Assembly (NCBI GenBank): GCA_009861545.1
Contig: VXME01000019.1
Span: 1-35,291 of the forward strand
Length of the DNA stretch: 35,291 nt
Origin: Acidobacteriota bacterium
Lineage (GTDB): Bacteria; Acidobacteriota; Vicinamibacteria; Vicinamibacterales; UBA8438
Reading direction: 5' to 3'
Positions 24,761 to 32,727 of this stretch are shown here, one piece after another; positions within the stretch are counted from its first letter, which is position 1; the number at the start of each line of letters is the position of its first letter. Under the pieces are notes generated by a model. The model had not been told where the DNA came from. It ran no database searches and saw nothing but the letters and a program-made list of their open reading frames with translations. A program made the position numbers and the translations under genes.

Positions 24761-25768
24761 ATGGAAGCGTTGCTGCGCGAGCCGCTGGTGCGCTGGCCCG
24801 AGGTGTCCCCGGTTGCGGTGCGAGAGAGCGTCGAATCGGTCCATGGGGTGGGAGCGGCAATCCTGGCGGTCGCCGTGGACGCCGCAAGTCCGAACCAGAG
24901 CGATCTCACGGAGCAGGTCATCGCGGCGTTGTCGGAAGCCGTCGCGGGCACGTATCCTGCTTGGCTGCCGGAAGCGGAACACTTGGCGGGGCCCGGCGGC
25001 GCGGGATTGGCCGCCGTGCGCGCGATTTGCGAACGAGTAGCCGGCGGCACGGACCTGTTCGGTCCGTTTCTCGTTGCGGTGGCGGAGGCGTCGCTGTGCG
25101 GGCGGCGGGTCGGAGTGGCCGAGTTCGCGCAGGAGACGGTTGTGCGCGAGGCCCGGAAGCTGATCCTCCGCGCCTACGGGTATGAACGCTTGGTCGTCAT
25201 GATCGAGCTGACGGGCACCTGGAGCAGCGCGCAGATCGAAGTCGCGGAAGCGAACGCGCTCTGGCTCGCCGGGCCCGGCGAGCTGACCGTATGGCTCTTC
25301 GGGGCTTCGACCGCGTGCATGGCGCGAGTGCCCCGTTCTTCGCTGTACGACCGGGTACCGGCATCGGATCCGCCGGCTGTGCCGCGCGCCGCGTACCTGA
25401 CGCCGTTGCGGGGCCGGCCCAACGCGTTCAGCCAGGCGGAGATGCACCTGGAGGCGCATCTCTCACGTTCCCCGTGGGCCACGGGTCGCGCCTGGAACCA
25501 GACCTGGTCGTCGGGTGTACTGGCCAACTCCATCCGGGTCGATCTCATCTGGGCTCAGGAGAAGTGCGTCGTCGAGCTCGATGGTCCCGACCACCTGAAC
25601 ACCGACAAGTACGCCGCCGACCGAGTGCGCGATCGCGCGCTGCAGCGCGAGGGGTTCATGGTGCTTCGATACACGAACGACGAGGTGCTCGACGATGTGG
25701 CGCGCGTCCTCGGCGAGCTCGAACGATTCCTGGAGGAGCGGCGGCGGTCTACGACAGGGGAGACGTGA
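24761..25768 (+). CDS. DUF559-domain (PD-(D/E)xK) nuclease with unknown N-terminal domain
   Basis: 335 residues from ATG 24761; GTG 24716 would add 15. The C-terminal ~100 residues are a DUF559/Vsr-like endonuclease: SIRVDLIW with D261, then KCVVELDGPDH with E272 and D274, and RDRALQREGFMVLRYTNDEVLDDVARVL. The N-terminal ~200 residues (SPVAVRESVESVHGVGAAIL ... YGYERLVVMIELTGTWS) are an alpha/beta region I do not recognise. No signal peptide. First gene of a tight operon: its stop is one base before the winged-helix ATG. It is probably the DNA-cutting effector of the three-gene system (inference). Confidence 0.8.
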   Translation: MEALLREPLVRWPEVSPVAVRESVESVHGVGAAILAVAVDAASPNQSDLTEQVIAALSEAVAGTYPAWLPEAEHLAGPGGAGLAAVRAICERVAGGTDLFGPFLVAVAEASLCGRRVGVAEFAQETVVREARKLILRAYGYERLVVMIELTGTWSSAQIEVAEANALWLAGPGELTVWLFGASTACMARVPRSSLYDRVPASDPPAVPRAAYLTPLRGRPNAFSQAEMHLEAHLSRSPWATGRAWNQTWSSGVLANSIRVDLIWAQEKCVVELDGPDHLNTDKYAADRVRDRALQREGFMVLRYTNDEVLDDVARVLGELERFLEERRRSTTGET

Positions 25769-25769
25769 G

Positions 25770-26384
25770 ATGACGTATGGGATTCCGGAGCGCGCCGTGA
25801 TGATCGCGCTGATGGCTCTCAACAGGGAGACGCGGAACGCGGACCTCAAGGAGCGCTATCGGCTCGACCTGAAGAAGGCCGCGCGCGACAAGCTCAACCG
25901 GGCGGGACTCCTCCAGAGCCGCAGGGTTCCGGGCAAGGGCTTTGCCCACGAGTTGACGGATGCCGGCTGGGCCTGGGTAGTGGCCGAACTCGACGCAAAG
26001 ACGCCGCCTCGGGCCGGCTCGGCCGGCGGTGCGCTGTACGCGCTGCTCAACGGTCTGAAGGTCGCACTCGAGGCGCGGGGGATGGTGATTCAGGAGCTGT
26101 TCGCCCCAGCGGCCGCGGGTCCCGCCGCCTCGCTCCCGGATCGGATTCGGCAGGCCTACCGCAACCTGGCATCTCGACCGTGGGATTGGGTGGAACTGCG
26201 TGATCTTCGGACGCAACTCGGCGACTGGCCTCGCCGTGAGGTGGATCTGGAGATCGTACGGATGTTCCGCGAGAAGGACGTCAATCTCACGCTGCACGAG
26301 GACCTGCGTCGGCTCACGGCGGCCGACCGGGATGCGGCGATCCGGATCGGCGTGGACGACATGCACTTAATCAGCATGGAGTGA
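25770..26384 (+). CDS. Winged-helix protein between nuclease and double ATPase
   Basis: 204 residues. The N-terminal ~75 residues look like a winged helix: IPERAVMIALMALNRETRNADLKERYRLDL, then KKAARDKLNRAGLLQSRRVP, then a wing GFAHELTDAGWAWV. The C-terminal half (SLPDRIRQAYRNLASRPWDWVELRDLRTQL...DREVDLEIVRMFRE-like, ending LISME) is a second helical region possibly forming another wHTH or a protein contact. ATG 25770 has aggggag upstream. The stop overlaps the GTG of the ATPase (GTGA). It could be a DNA-binding adaptor for the ATPase or a repressor of the operon. Confidence 0.7.
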   Translation: MTYGIPERAVMIALMALNRETRNADLKERYRLDLKKAARDKLNRAGLLQSRRVPGKGFAHELTDAGWAWVVAELDAKTPPRAGSAGGALYALLNGLKVALEARGMVIQELFAPAAAGPAASLPDRIRQAYRNLASRPWDWVELRDLRTQLGDWPRREVDLEIVRMFREKDVNLTLHEDLRRLTAADRDAAIRIGVDDMHLISME

Positions 26385-29300
26385 GCGTTGTGGAGTCAGA
26401 ACTGGGAGCACTCCGGCACGTCGCATTCCGTACGACGACCGCCGGCAACGACATTTGGCGCGACGACGTCGTCCACGTCGACGGCATTCATGCGTCGGTG
26501 TTCGGCCAAGTCCTGGATGCGCTCGCTTGGCTGCGCAACGACGTGCCGGTCAGCAACTTGGTCATCCAGGGACGGCCGGGAATCGGCAAGTCGCACTTTC
26601 TGGGACGCGTTCGCCATGCGGTAATCGAGAAGGGCCAAGTCTTCGTTCTCTTTCAGCCGAGCACCGCGCGCCGGTTCTGGGACAGTCTGGCGCTCGCCTA
26701 CGTGGATGCGCTGCATCGCGAGGTAGGTGAAGCTGGGACCCAATTGCGTGCCGTTCTCCACGGTCTGGGCGATGCGATGGGGCTGCAACGAGCAGACACC
26801 GAGAACCTGGTGGCGGGAACCTTCGACCGCACGCACTTGAAGGACGTTCGTCGAAGCTTGCAGACGCATCTCGGTCGCCGGCCCGGGGATCGGGTCGCCG
26901 TGGATGTGGCGCTTGCGCTCATCCTGACCAACAGCGAGGACTTTGGTCACCAGGACGTTGGCGACGCGCTGCTCCAGGGGCTGGAAGTCGGTGTTGACGA
27001 GGCGAGCGCGCATTCCATCCGCGCGAGCCAGATTCCGTGCCGGGAGGTCGTCGGCGCGTTCGACCGCCTGATAGGCGCCGCGGGGTGTACGACCTTGGTG
27101 GCGGTCGATCAACTCGACGGGCTCGTCGCGCTGGGGCGGTCGCTTGCCAGCGCCGAGGAGCAATTGCTGCTCGATCAGGTGGCGAGCGGACTCATGGATC
27201 TCGCCCAGGACGTGCAGCACTCGCTGATCGTCGTGTCGTGCTTGATCGACAGTTGGACGCTGATCCGCGAGCAGGCCGTCGCGTCTGCGCACCATCGGTT
27301 TCCGACGGTCGCCCAACTCCGCGAGATTCCGTCGGCGGAGGTTGGGGAGGAGCTGGTGGCCGCGTACCTCCGAGCGGCCTACGCTCGTGCCGGGTTTACG
27401 CCCCCGTATCCGACCTGGCCGGTGCGGACGACTGCCTTCGCTGACGCGCCCCTGTTCTCGCCGCGCAGCCTGATCAATGCGGTTCAGGACCACTGTGCGC
27501 GTTGTCGGGAGAACGGTCGCGTCACCGAGTTGGAACAGTTGCCGAACGAGCCCCCGCAGGGTTCGGGCACTCCGACACCTAAAATGCCGCCCGACCCCGA
27601 GCTTGACCGGCGGTTCAGCCAGTTGGTGCGGCAGGCGGATGTCGCCGATGTTCTCGACGAGAAGCAGGTGGACGCTGGTCTGCCTGCGCTGCTGCGGGCC
27701 GGCCTGACGGCCTGGGCGGAGGAGAACGCCGCGACGGGTGACTTCTCGGTGGATCCGCCGCTCGGACGGAACCCCTCGTTGCATGCCCGGCTGCGGCGCA
27801 TAGTCGATGCGGACACCGATGATGAAGTGCATTGGTCGTTTCGAGCCGTGCTGAACGACAACGCGGTGGCGGCGCTGCACCGGCTGCGGGCCGCCGTGAC
27901 GGCGTCCGGGCTCGATCTCTCGGGGGAGCGGAGGCGGCTGTTCATCCTGCGCAACGCAACGTGGTCGCAGGGCAGGAAGACGCGTCAGGCGCTCGACGCG
28001 TTCGAGGCGCACGGCGGCGCCGTCGTGAAGCTGCTGGAGGCTGACCTCAAGGTGTTCCGGGCCTTGCAACAGCTCCTCGAAGAGCAGCCGAAGGGGCTCG
28101 CCGCATGGCTGGGAGCGCATCGACCCGCGAGCGGAACGACACTGCTCGCTCCCCTGAGCCCGGAGCCTGCCGGCACCGGTGGGGCGTCTGCTTCGGCCGA
28201 AGCCGAGGCGCCATCCCCGGCCGAGGTGCCATCCCCGGTCGAGGCGCCGCCCAAGATCGCTGCACCGTCCCAGGCCGCCGCGGCGCCCAAGGAGGCCGAC
28301 GAGGACTCCATTCTCATCGGCATCGCCGAAGGCACGGGTCGACGCGTGACCGTGCCGCTCGAGGACCTCCGGCGCCACACGGTGATCTTCGCGGGCTCCG
28401 GCTCCGGCAAGACCGTTCTGATCCGCCGGCTCGTGGAGGAGTGCGCGCTGAAGGGCGTTTCGGCCGTCGTCCTCGATCCGAACAACGACCTGGCGCGGCT
28501 CGGTCTGCCGTGGCCCGAGCCTCCCCGGGGTTGGCTCGACCGCGACGCGGAGCGGGCGGCGAGCTACCTTCGCGACACCGAGGTCGTCGTGTGGACGCCG
28601 CGCCTGACGACGGGACGCCCGCTCTCGTTCGCACCGTTGTCCGGCCTCGGCGACGTGGCCGATGATGCCGACGAGTTCGAGATCGCGCTCGACAACGCCG
28701 TCGCCTCGCTGGTTCCGCGCTCGGGTCTGCCCGCATCCGGCGCCAAGCTAAGCCAGGGCCGGGCCGTGCTGAAGGAGGCCCTGGGCGCCTACGTGCGGCG
28801 CGGCGGCGGGGTCCTCAAGGAGTTCCTCGGCTACCTGTCGGCATTGCCGGCGGGCGTCAGTCGGCTCGCCAGCGGCGAGAAGATTGCGGCGGACGTCGCC
28901 CAGACGCTGCTCGCCGAGACCGTGAACGACCCCCTGCTGGGTGGTACCGGCGAGGCCGTCGATCCATCGGTCCTGCTCCGGCCGGCGAGCGGCCGACGCG
29001 CCCGTATTTCCGTGATCAGCCTCGTCGGACTGCCGAACGACGAGCAGCGGCAGCAGTTCGTCAATCAACTGCAGATGGCGCTCTTCGCCTGGGTCAAGAA
29101 ACACCCCGCCGGCGACCGGCCGCTGGGCGGCTTGTTCGTCATGGACGAAGCACAGACCTTCGCACCGTCGGCGGGCCGTACGGCCACCACGGCCAGCACC
29201 CTCGCCCTCGCCTCCCAGGCACGGAAGTACGGACTCGGCCTGGTCTTCGCCACGCAGGCGCCGAAGGGGCTGCACAACCAGATACCGGGCAATGCGACGA

Positions 29301-29545
29301 CGCAGTTCTTCGGCCTGCTCAATGCGCCCGCGCACATCGCGGCTGCCCGGGAGATGGCCGCGCAGAAGGGCGGCAATGCGCAGGGCATCGCCCGCCTGCG
29401 GGCCGGCGAGTTCTTCGCGGCAAGCGACGCCGTGGCGTTTCAACGGGTGCGCAGCCCGATGTGCCTGAGCCACCACCCGCGGAGCCCGATGACCCAGGAA
29501 GAGGTCCTGGAGCTTGCACGCGCGAGGACTACAGATCCCGAATAG
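26381..29545 (+). CDS. Double ATPase: N-terminal AAA plus C-terminal HerA/DUF87 translocase
   Basis: 1054 residues. The N-terminal module (about 30-400) has Walker A G64-RPGIGK70-S71 and a Walker B-like VAVD243-Q-LDGL in which the usual Glu is Gln. Its layout (IQGRPGIGKSHFLGRVR...VSCLIDSWTLI) resembles ORC/BrxC-like AAA proteins. A middle helical region (~400-590) and a Pro/Ala/Glu-rich linker (~593-643) follow. The C-terminal module has Walker A G672-SGSGKT678, VVLDPNNDLARL, Walker B D922-E923 in LFVMDEAQTF, and VFATQAPKGL, all typical of HerA/FtsK-type DNA pumps. Such motors partner with nucleases in defence. GTG start overlaps the previous stop. Confidence 0.88.
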   Translation: MSVVESELGALRHVAFRTTTAGNDIWRDDVVHVDGIHASVFGQVLDALAWLRNDVPVSNLVIQGRPGIGKSHFLGRVRHAVIEKGQVFVLFQPSTARRFWDSLALAYVDALHREVGEAGTQLRAVLHGLGDAMGLQRADTENLVAGTFDRTHLKDVRRSLQTHLGRRPGDRVAVDVALALILTNSEDFGHQDVGDALLQGLEVGVDEASAHSIRASQIPCREVVGAFDRLIGAAGCTTLVAVDQLDGLVALGRSLASAEEQLLLDQVASGLMDLAQDVQHSLIVVSCLIDSWTLIREQAVASAHHRFPTVAQLREIPSAEVGEELVAAYLRAAYARAGFTPPYPTWPVRTTAFADAPLFSPRSLINAVQDHCARCRENGRVTELEQLPNEPPQGSGTPTPKMPPDPELDRRFSQLVRQADVADVLDEKQVDAGLPALLRAGLTAWAEENAATGDFSVDPPLGRNPSLHARLRRIVDADTDDEVHWSFRAVLNDNAVAALHRLRAAVTASGLDLSGERRRLFILRNATWSQGRKTRQALDAFEAHGGAVVKLLEADLKVFRALQQLLEEQPKGLAAWLGAHRPASGTTLLAPLSPEPAGTGGASASAEAEAPSPAEVPSPVEAPPKIAAPSQAAAAPKEADEDSILIGIAEGTGRRVTVPLEDLRRHTVIFAGSGSGKTVLIRRLVEECALKGVSAVVLDPNNDLARLGLPWPEPPRGWLDRDAERAASYLRDTEVVVWTPRLTTGRPLSFAPLSGLGDVADDADEFEIALDNAVASLVPRSGLPASGAKLSQGRAVLKEALGAYVRRGGGVLKEFLGYLSALPAGVSRLASGEKIAADVAQTLLAETVNDPLLGGTGEAVDPSVLLRPASGRRARISVISLVGLPNDEQRQQFVNQLQMALFAWVKKHPAGDRPLGGLFVMDEAQTFAPSAGRTATTASTLALASQARKYGLGLVFATQAPKGLHNQIPGNATTQFFGLLNAPAHIAAAREMAAQKGGNAQGIARLRAGEFFAASDAVAFQRVRSPMCLSHHPRSPMTQEEVLELARARTTDPE

Positions 29546-29583
29546 GCTCTCCGGCGTACGCTGCTGCGGCCGCGAACCGTGCC

Positions 29584-30396
29584 TCAATCTCCGGCCCGCG
29601 CCGTCGAGGATTCTCGCGCCGCCGCCGGCGAGGCGTCCGGGACGAGGGGCCGCGCCGGCACCCCCACGTAGACACGGCCGCCGTCGAGAGTCACGTGCTT
29701 CGGCACGAGGCTCAGCGCGCCGATCTGCACGTCGGGACCGATGGTGACGCCGATGCCGATCACCGATCCGAGTCCGACCGTCACGTGGTTTCCCAGCCGC
29801 ACGGACGCGGTCTTCACGATGCCGCCCTCCACGGTGTGGCCCGACAGGTGGACGTCGCCGCCGATCACGACGTCGTCGCCGAACTCGAGCAGGTTGTGGT
29901 CGCTCACCCCCAGGCTGTTCACGTATACCCGGCGCCCCACGCGGGCGCCGTTCAGCCGCAGGTAGGCGCTCCAGATGGGCGTCCCGCGGAAGAGCGTTCC
30001 CGCGAACAGGCGGACGATATGGATCGCCACCATGTAGCGCACCCAGTCCAGCAGCGGCCAGTCGAGATCCGCAAGCCGGATGTGAGCGTTCGGCCGCGTC
30101 CGCCAGCCCGTCACGCGGGTCGCGGCCGCGGATCCGAACATCAGGGCGATCGCGAACAGGGCGTAGGATGGGACGACGGCGAAGCTCACGGCAGCCGCCC
30201 GTGCGACGGGGTTGTCGGCAGTCCACGCCAGCAGCGGTCCCCACACGGCCACGACCGGCAGGATGGCCAGGCCGCACACGATCGATTGGACGATCACGAG
30301 CGTCGCTACCGTCCAGGCGATACGCACGCCGCCGCCGGCTCTTCTCGCGCGGCGGGTTCGGGGCGTACGTCCATGGTCGGGCTGGGGCGTGGACAT
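29584..30396 (-). CDS. Left-handed beta-helix acyltransferase with membrane segments
   Basis: 270 residues. After an Arg-rich start there are two or three hydrophobic segments (VATLVIVQSIVCGLAILPVVAVW near 29-52; AAVSFAVVPSYALFAIALMF near 68-88). A hexapeptide-repeat domain follows (about 150-255): LNGARVGRRVYVN, DVVIGGDVHLSGH, VRLGNHVTVGLGSVIGIGVTIG, PDVQIGALSLVPKH. The layout matches the C-terminal acetyltransferase-like domain found in polyketide/NRPS-type Pls proteins and membrane acyltransferases. Substrate unknown. It is convergent with the HerA gene and divergent from the ABC operon. Confidence 0.8.
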   Translation of the reverse strand: MSTPQPDHGRTPRTRRARRAGGGVRIAWTVATLVIVQSIVCGLAILPVVAVWGPLLAWTADNPVARAAAVSFAVVPSYALFAIALMFGSAAATRVTGWRTRPNAHIRLADLDWPLLDWVRYMVAIHIVRLFAGTLFRGTPIWSAYLRLNGARVGRRVYVNSLGVSDHNLLEFGDDVVIGGDVHLSGHTVEGGIVKTASVRLGNHVTVGLGSVIGIGVTIGPDVQIGALSLVPKHVTLDGGRVYVGVPARPLVPDASPAAARESSTARAGD

Positions 30397-30425
30397 CGGA
30401 AACGCTCTCGTGGTCGGCCGGACTC

Positions 30426-30454
30426 ATCTGACAACCGCGGGCGGCCCGTGTCAA
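30426..30454 (-). promoter_or_regulatory. Promoter of the acyltransferase gene
   Basis: On the minus strand TTGACA (30454-30449) is a perfect -35, followed after 17 bases by TCAGAT (30431-30426) as the -10. A start near 30419 gives a ~23-base leader before the ATG at 30396. Confidence 0.5.
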
Positions 30455-30460
30455 GCGGTA

Positions 30461-30496
30461 GATAATCCGCAATTGCGGCGCCGTGAACACGGCGCC
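30461..30496 (+). promoter_or_regulatory. Palindromic leader of the ABC transporter operon
   Basis: GATAAT (30461-30466) may be the -10. It is followed by CCGCAATTGCGG (30467-30478), a perfect 12-bp palindrome, and then by GGCGCCGTG-AA-CACGGCGCC (30477-30496), a perfect inverted repeat that can also fold as an 8-bp RNA stem with a GAAC loop. No T tract follows, so it is not a terminator. Operator or leader-RNA roles are both possible. Confidence 0.45.
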
Positions 30497-30529
30497 TCTC
30501 GCGTGCGTCGAAGCAGGCAGGAGAACGGC

Positions 30530-31459
30530 TTGATAGAGGTCGAGGATCTGCACAAGAGCTACGGCGACCTGGTCGCCGTCGACGGCGTCAGCCTCGTCGC
30601 CGGCGAGGGCGCGGTCTTCGGGCTGCTGGGACCCAACGGAGCGGGAAAGTCGACCACCATCGGCTGCATCTGCGGCCTGCTGGCCCCGTCGTCGGGGCGC
30701 GTCCGCGTCCTGGGGCACGACGTGGCGCTCGACCCGCGGGCGGCGAAGGGGTGCCTCGGCGTCGTGCCGCAGGAGCTCGCGCTGTACGAGGACTTGAGCG
30801 CCGCGGACAACCTCGGTTACTGGGGAGCGGCCTACGGCCTGCGCGGGCCGGCGCTGCGGCGGCGGGTGGGCGAGGTGCTGGAGCTGACCGGGCTGCTCGA
30901 CCGCGCGCGGGAGCCGGTGAAGAAGTACAGCGGCGGCATGAAGCGGCGCCTGAACTTCGGTTGCGGGATCGTGCATCGGCCCCGCGTGCTCCTGCTCGAC
31001 GAGCCCACCGTCGGCGTGGACCCGCAGAGCCGCGTGCGTCTGCTCGACTTGGTGCGCGCCGAGGTGGCCGCCGGCACCTGCGTTCTCTACACCACCCACT
31101 ACATGGAAGAGGCGCAAGAGCTGTGCGACCGGCTCGCGATCATGGACCACGGCCGTCTGCTGGCCGCCGGCACGCTCGACGAGCTGCGCGCGATGGTCGG
31201 CGAGCGGGACCTGCTCCGGCTGACCGGCGCCTTCGATCCGGAGTCGGCGCGCCGCGCCGTCGATGCGCTCGACGACGTCGACGCGGTGAGCATCGAGACC
31301 GGCGCCCTGCTGCTGGCCGCCGGCTCCGCCTCGCGGCGCCTGCCGGCGATTCTCGGGGCTGTCACGGAAGCGGGCGGCCAGGTCGGCGAAACCACCCTGA
31401 GCCGGCCCAGCCTCGAGAGCCTGTTCATCAAGCTGACGGGACGGGAGCTGCGCGAGTGA
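30530..31459 (+). CDS. ABC transporter ATP-binding protein (ABC-2/DrrA type)
   Basis: 309 residues from TTG 30530, which has a perfect AGGAG (30519-30523) six bases upstream; no ATG fits. Walker A is G34-PNGAGKST42. The signature is YSGGMKRRLNF, Walker B RVLLLDEPTVGVD, and the H-loop His lies in YTTHYMEEAQEL. The ~80-residue C-terminal extension ending FIKLTGRELRE is typical of exporter ATPases of the DrrA/CcmA/Nod type. It powers export with the two following permeases. Its stop overlaps the GTG of the first permease. Confidence 0.93.
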   Translation: MIEVEDLHKSYGDLVAVDGVSLVAGEGAVFGLLGPNGAGKSTTIGCICGLLAPSSGRVRVLGHDVALDPRAAKGCLGVVPQELALYEDLSAADNLGYWGAAYGLRGPALRRRVGEVLELTGLLDRAREPVKKYSGGMKRRLNFGCGIVHRPRVLLLDEPTVGVDPQSRVRLLDLVRAEVAAGTCVLYTTHYMEEAQELCDRLAIMDHGRLLAAGTLDELRAMVGERDLLRLTGAFDPESARRAVDALDDVDAVSIETGALLLAAGSASRRLPAILGAVTEAGGQVGETTLSRPSLESLFIKLTGRELRE

Positions 31460-32715
31460 ACGGGCGCTTCATCGGCATCACGGCGGCCAAGGACCTGCGC
31501 CGGCGCCTGGCGGACCCGGCGGCCCTGGTCATGTGGTTCGGGCTGCCGCTGGCCATCGGGGCGATGATCGTGGCCCTGAGCTCCGGCGGCGACGGCGCCG
31601 GGCCGCGCGGCCGGCTGCTGGTGGCGGACGAAGACGAGTCGTTCGTCAGCGGGATGCTCGCCGGGGCCGCCGGCCAGGGGCCGCTGGGGGAGCTCTTCGA
31701 CCTCACGCCCGTGGATCGCGACGAGGGCCGGCGGATAGTCGACGCCGGCGACGCCAGCGCGCTGCTGATCCTGCCGGCCGGGTTGCAGGAGGCGGTTCTC
31801 GGGGAGGGGACGGTCGAGATCCGGCTCGTCACGAATCCCGCCCAGCGGATTCTTCCCGGCATGCTGGAGGAGGCGCTGGAGATCGTCGTCGAGGCGGCGT
31901 TCTACGGCGAACGCGTGCTCGGCGAGCCGGCCCGCCGCATCGCGGACGGTCCGCCTCCGGACAGCGACTTCTTCTCCAACGACACGATCGTCGAGCTGAG
32001 CACGACCATCAACACGCGCGTGCGGGAGCTCGGCGACACGCTGGCGCCGCCGGTGCTGACCGTCGAGCACGTCGCACCCGACGAGTCCGACGCGTCCGGC
32101 ACACCGGGTTTCGGCGACCTGGGCCTCATCGTGCTCCCCGGCGTCATCTTCATGTCGATCCTGTTCATCGGGCAGGGCCTCAGCAGCGACGTCTGGGAGG
32201 AGAAGCGGTTCGGGACGTTGCGCCGCGCGGTGTTCGCGCCGCCGTCGATGAGCGCCTTTCTCGCCGGGAAGCTGCTGGCCGGCGCGGGGCTCGTCGGCGC
32301 CGTCGCGCTGGTCGGCATCGCGGTCGGGGTGGTCTTCTTCGACCTGCCGCTGCCGCACGCGCCGCTGGCGATTGTCTGGACGACGTTCGCCGGCGTGGCG
32401 CTGCTCGTCTACTTCGTGCTGCTGCAACTCGTCGCCTCCAGCCCGCGGGCGGGCAACGTGTTGACGACGCTGGTCGTGTTCCCGGCCATGATGCTGGGCG
32501 GCTCGTTCTTTCCCTTCGAGGCGATGCCGGCGTGGATGGCGGCGATCGGGCGTTGGACGCCGAACGGGATCGCGGTGGTCCGCCTGAAGGAGATCGTGGC
32601 GGCCGCGCCGGACGCAGCGGGCCTGCTGACGGCGGCGCTGGCCATCGGCCTGCCCGCCCTCGCCGCGGGCGCCCTCTGCGGGCGGCTGCTGCGCGGCGCC
32701 TTCCTGATGCGTTGA
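31456..32715 (+). CDS. ABC-2 type permease (first)
   Basis: 419 residues from GTG 31456, overlapping the ATPase stop. One N-terminal membrane helix (about 25-43) is followed by a ~180-residue extracytoplasmic domain (RLLVADEDESFVSGML ... DTIVELSTTIN), then about five helices: GLIVLPGVIFMSILFIGQG, GLVGAVALVGIAVGVVFF, IVWTTFAGVALLVYFVLLQL, LTTLVVFPAMMLGGSFFPFE and AALAIGLPALAAGALCG. The cytoplasmic loop WEEKRFGTLRRAVFAPPS is the typical coupling element (EExxGT). This is the ABC2_membrane_3 architecture of drug, lipid or polymer exporters. It pairs with the next permease. Confidence 0.92.
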   Translation: MNGRFIGITAAKDLRRRLADPAALVMWFGLPLAIGAMIVALSSGGDGAGPRGRLLVADEDESFVSGMLAGAAGQGPLGELFDLTPVDRDEGRRIVDAGDASALLILPAGLQEAVLGEGTVEIRLVTNPAQRILPGMLEEALEIVVEAAFYGERVLGEPARRIADGPPPDSDFFSNDTIVELSTTINTRVRELGDTLAPPVLTVEHVAPDESDASGTPGFGDLGLIVLPGVIFMSILFIGQGLSSDVWEEKRFGTLRRAVFAPPSMSAFLAGKLLAGAGLVGAVALVGIAVGVVFFDLPLPHAPLAIVWTTFAGVALLVYFVLLQLVASSPRAGNVLTTLVVFPAMMLGGSFFPFEAMPAWMAAIGRWTPNGIAVVRLKEIVAAAPDAAGLLTAALAIGLPALAAGALCGRLLRGAFLMR

Positions 32716-32727
32716 GCGGGTGACGAG

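Noticed and set aside
28200-28250. Short tandem repeat (gccatccccgg.cgag twice)
   Set aside because: It encodes the Pro/Ala/Glu linker between the two ATPase modules and is explained by that.
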